Source: an uncultured Lachnospiraceae bacterium (GTDB taxonomy: Bacteria > Bacillota > Clostridia > Lachnospirales > Lachnospiraceae). From it: a DNA stretch of 8,252 nucleotides. Position numbers and translations under genes: made by a program. The DNA lies in NCBI GenBank assembly GCA_900554925.1, contig USJG01000102.1:1-8252 (forward strand), written 5' to 3'. The number at the start of each line of letters is the position of its first letter. The first letter of the stretch is position 1. Below the pieces are notes generated by a model, which worked only from the letters and a program-made list of their open reading frames with translations, had not been told where the DNA came from and did not search any database. Positions 6,998 to 8,252 of the stretch are shown here, piece after piece.

Positions 6998-7216
6998 CTA
7001 CATCAAAATCTTACAATCAGGCTCAACCCTGGCACAAACACTTACAACTTCCTTCATAATCTCTTCAAATCTGTCATCCTGCGCGTCAATCGTCATCTTC
7101 TGAGACAAAAAACTTACACTTGCATCATTAACACCCTTGATTTTCTTAATTGCCTCCTCCATTTTTGCCGCACAATTTGCACAGTCCAAATCTTCCAGTT
7201 TAAATTTCTTTTTCAT
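6998..7216 (-). CDS. Free-standing HMA metal-binding protein (72 aa)
   Basis: Small cytosolic protein consisting of a single heavy-metal-associated (ferredoxin-like) domain. The metal site is D11-C12-x-x-C15 (DCANC); an Asp before the first Cys is typical of Zn/Cd ATPase domains such as that of ZntA, whereas Cu-type domains usually have M-T/H-C. Hydrophobic spacing, G-V-N-D-A-S-V-S-F around residue 30 and a full length of about 70 residues fit a complete HMA fold. The ATG at 7216 is preceded by an AAGGA-type site. It lies 51 bases after the repressor gene and immediately before the ATPase that lacks this domain, so it probably delivers metal to, or regulates, that pump. Calling it a copper chaperone would be less consistent with the motif. 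Confidence 0.93.
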   Translation of the reverse strand: MKKKFKLEDLDCANCAAKMEEAIKKIKGVNDASVSFLSQKMTIDAQDDRFEEIMKEVVSVCARVEPDCKILM

Positions 7217-7267
7217 AATTTTCTTTCCTTTCTTTTCTTTCCACTTAAACCAAACTGCATAACTGCC

Positions 7268-7627
7268 TTATTCCTCAATATGCTCTCTTCCCTGTGCTAT
7301 GATAGTCCTTACATGATCATCTGCCAGAGAATAAAAGACGGACTTACCTTCCCGCCTGCCCTTTACCAGCTTGGATTGCTTTAAAATTTTCAGCTGATGG
7401 GAAATTGCTGACTGGGTCATATTCAGGGCTTCTGCCAGATCGCATACACACACTTCTGCTCCAAAAAGAACATAAAGTATTCTGATCCTGGTGGAATCTC
7501 CAAACACTTTAAAAAGCTCTGCCAGATCGTATAATTTATCTTCATCAGGCATCTGATCATTTACAAGCTTTAAAAGTTCCTGATGGGTCTGGAATGTCTC
7601 ACAACATTCTACATCATTGACAGCCAT
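7268..7627 (-). CDS. ArsR/SmtB-family metal-sensing repressor
   Basis: Winged-helix repressor of 119 residues expected to release DNA on binding Zn, Cd or Pb. The alpha-3 region carries C60-V-C62-D, as in CadC (ELCVCD), and C8/C9 near the N-terminus could complete a CadC-like site. The alpha-5 site is intact in SmtB form: D103-x-H105, H116 and E119, the last being the final residue. The recognition helix is about 71-84 (TQSAISHQLKILKQ), followed by the wing RREGKSVFYSL (91-101). The ATG at 7627 has an AAAGGAGG site (7633-7640) five bases upstream. A longer in-frame start at 7666 lies inside the operator and is rejected. First gene of the operon, with its own operator and promoter upstream, so autoregulation is expected. 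It could be named cadC or smtB/czrA; the double site prevents a choice. Confidence 0.95.
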   Translation of the reverse strand: MAVNDVECCETFQTHQELLKLVNDQMPDEDKLYDLAELFKVFGDSTRIRILYVLFGAEVCVCDLAEALNMTQSAISHQLKILKQSKLVKGRREGKSVFYSLADDHVRTIIAQGREHIEE

Positions 7628-7653
7628 AGTAACCTCCTTTGCGCTTAAATTCA

Positions 7654-7679
7654 AACATTTGAACAACTGTTCATATGTT
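7654..7679 (-). promoter_or_regulatory. 12-2-12 ArsR/SmtB operator
   Basis: Two 12-base half sites, AACATATGAACA and TGTTCAAATGTT on the minus strand, are separated by two bases and match as an inverted repeat at 11 of 12 positions. Size, spacing and the GAACA/TGTTC core fit the imperfect 12-2-12 operators known for SmtB/CzrA-type repressors. It begins two bases after the -10 element and covers the predicted start site, so bound repressor would block initiation. An overlapping perfect 6-2-6 dyad (7650-7663) may extend the site. Confidence 0.93.
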
Positions 7680-7680
7680 T

Positions 7681-7709
7681 ATATTAATTCAACTTACACT
7701 ATATGTCAA
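7681..7709 (-). promoter_or_regulatory. Consensus sigma-A promoter of the metal-efflux operon
   Basis: On the minus strand, TTGACA (7704-7709) and TAATAT (7681-7686) are separated by 17 bases, which is near-ideal. The predicted start site near 7674 lies within the operator. The leader to the repressor ATG is about 47 bases and shows no terminator-like hairpin. A strong promoter under a tight operator fits rapid induction by metal. Confidence 0.92.
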
Positions 7710-7784
7710 TCTTTTTTTATAAAATATAAAGCTTCCCATACCAGGCCCCGACAGCTTCATGTCCTGAAACTCTCTGTAAACCAT
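7689..7784 (-). pseudogene. 5' remnant of an aldo/keto-reductase-like gene
   Basis: A 31-codon reading frame starts at ATG 7782-7784, with AAGGAA (7792-7797) seven bases upstream. Its first 17 residues, MVYREFQDMKLSGPGMG, resemble the N-terminus of clostridial aldo/keto reductases (M-x-Y-x-x-F-x-x-x-K-L-S-x-L-G-x-G). The resemblance then stops: SFIFYKKRLT is unlike the expected G-x-M-R-L-P, and the frame ends at 7689-7691 inside the metal-operon promoter. It follows the broken phosphotransferase gene by 14 bases, as in an operon. The best reading is a gene beheaded where the metal operon now begins, near 7733. A chance small ORF is the alternative. Confidence 0.6.
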
Positions 7785-7798
7785 ATGTACGTTCCTTT

Positions 7799-8252
7799 TT
7801 ATAATTCAAAAACCTGTTCCGGATCAATATGTACAAAAATCATATCTTCAAAATTCTGTAGCATCCACTCAGTTATTTTCCTGTTTGTTTCATAAAGTTC
7901 ACTATATTTTTCCTGTTCTGCAAACCAGGCAGTGGAAATAAATTGATTTGTTATAATGACATAGGGAATTGCTTTCCATTCATTATCCGTAAGCTTTACA
8001 ACTTCATCATAGCCATATAAAATATCCTTATAAATCATAATCCATTGTCTCAATTTATCTGTGTTGTAATCCTCGAAGCTTTCAGATAATATTGCTGCAG
8101 CTGCATAGCAGGCATAGCCCATTCCTCAGCACTTTTTAATATGTCAGCCTGATTCGTAACAACATCTACTTTAGTAAGCGCTATGCTTAACTGACCAATA
8201 ATTTCTCCTACAAACCGAGCCTTAGACATATATTCCTCAAGATAGATTGTAC
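7799..8252 (-). pseudogene. Aminoglycoside-phosphotransferase-like gene with deleted core, partial
   Basis: Two fragments in different frames look like parts of one APH-fold phosphotransferase. The upstream fragment (8250 to about 8104, open at the window edge) reads YLEEYMSKARFVGEIIGQL and on to EEWAMPAM, like the region before the catalytic loop. The downstream fragment (about 8122 to 7799) reads CYAAAAILSESF through to a C-terminal helix region with KLRQWIMIYKD and PYVIITNQF, like the end of the fold. The intervening Brenner motif (H-x-D-x4-N) and D-F-D/E metal motif are absent, and the frames differ by one base at the junction. Without frame change, the upstream fragment continues into unrelated codons and stops at an in-frame TGA. 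The product is very unlikely to be an active kinase. Family assignment rests on recalled homologue patterns; the missing start lies beyond the window. Confidence 0.7.

Noticed and set aside
7217..7267. Separate promoter or terminator between repressor and HMA genes
   Set aside because: The 51 bases are a purine-rich leader (minus strand) with an AAGGA ribosome site; no hairpin or promoter pair is seen.
7628..7666. Longer start for the ArsR-type repressor
   Set aside because: It would place coding sequence within the operator and upstream of a perfect AAAGGAGG site that serves the ATG at 7627.

Overview
The window looks like low- to mid-GC Firmicutes DNA, most likely a gut Lachnospiraceae-type Clostridia. 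This is inferred from protein style, AGGAGG-type ribosome sites and gene content, not from a marker gene. All supported genes lie on the minus strand, so the layout reads from right to left. The first 79 bases are not biological: they are an Illumina P5/Nextera adapter preceded by a T run. Position 1 is therefore a raw contig end, and the genome begins at about position 80.

Right edge (about 7690-8252): two decayed genes. One is an aminoglycoside-phosphotransferase-like gene that appears to have lost its catalytic core through a short internal deletion with a frame change. Fourteen bases after it is a 5' stub of what looks like an aldo/keto reductase gene, cut off after about 17 recognisable codons.

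Middle (5103-7709): a metal-efflux operon. It has a consensus promoter (7681-7709), a 12-2-12 ArsR/SmtB operator over the expected start site (7654-7679), an ArsR/SmtB repressor with both CadC-like and SmtB-like metal sites, a free-standing 72-residue HMA metal-binding protein, and a Zn/Cd-type P1B ATPase without its own N-terminal metal-binding domain. The repressor should sense Zn/Cd/Pb and release the promoter; the small HMA protein probably stands in for the missing ATPase domain.

Left half (80-5075): a tightly packed envelope-signalling operon. An extended -10 promoter precedes a secreted FG-GAP/VCBS-like protein (TTG start), an OmpR-family response regulator, a HAMP-type sensor kinase, and a single-pass extracytoplasmic protein of unknown function. 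The first two junctions are ATGA stop/start overlaps and the third is a 20-base overlap. After a 110-base gap comes a membrane-anchored NodB-type polysaccharide deacetylase, truncated by the contig end. That gap holds a run of TGATGCA-type repeats and a 23-base-arm inverted repeat that contains the deacetylase ribosome site. The arrangement suggests that extracytoplasmic sensing controls cell-wall or surface-glycan modification; this is inference from gene order.

Most worth following up are the regulatory intergenic region (899-1011), the five-gene sensing operon, and the broken genes that bound the metal operon.
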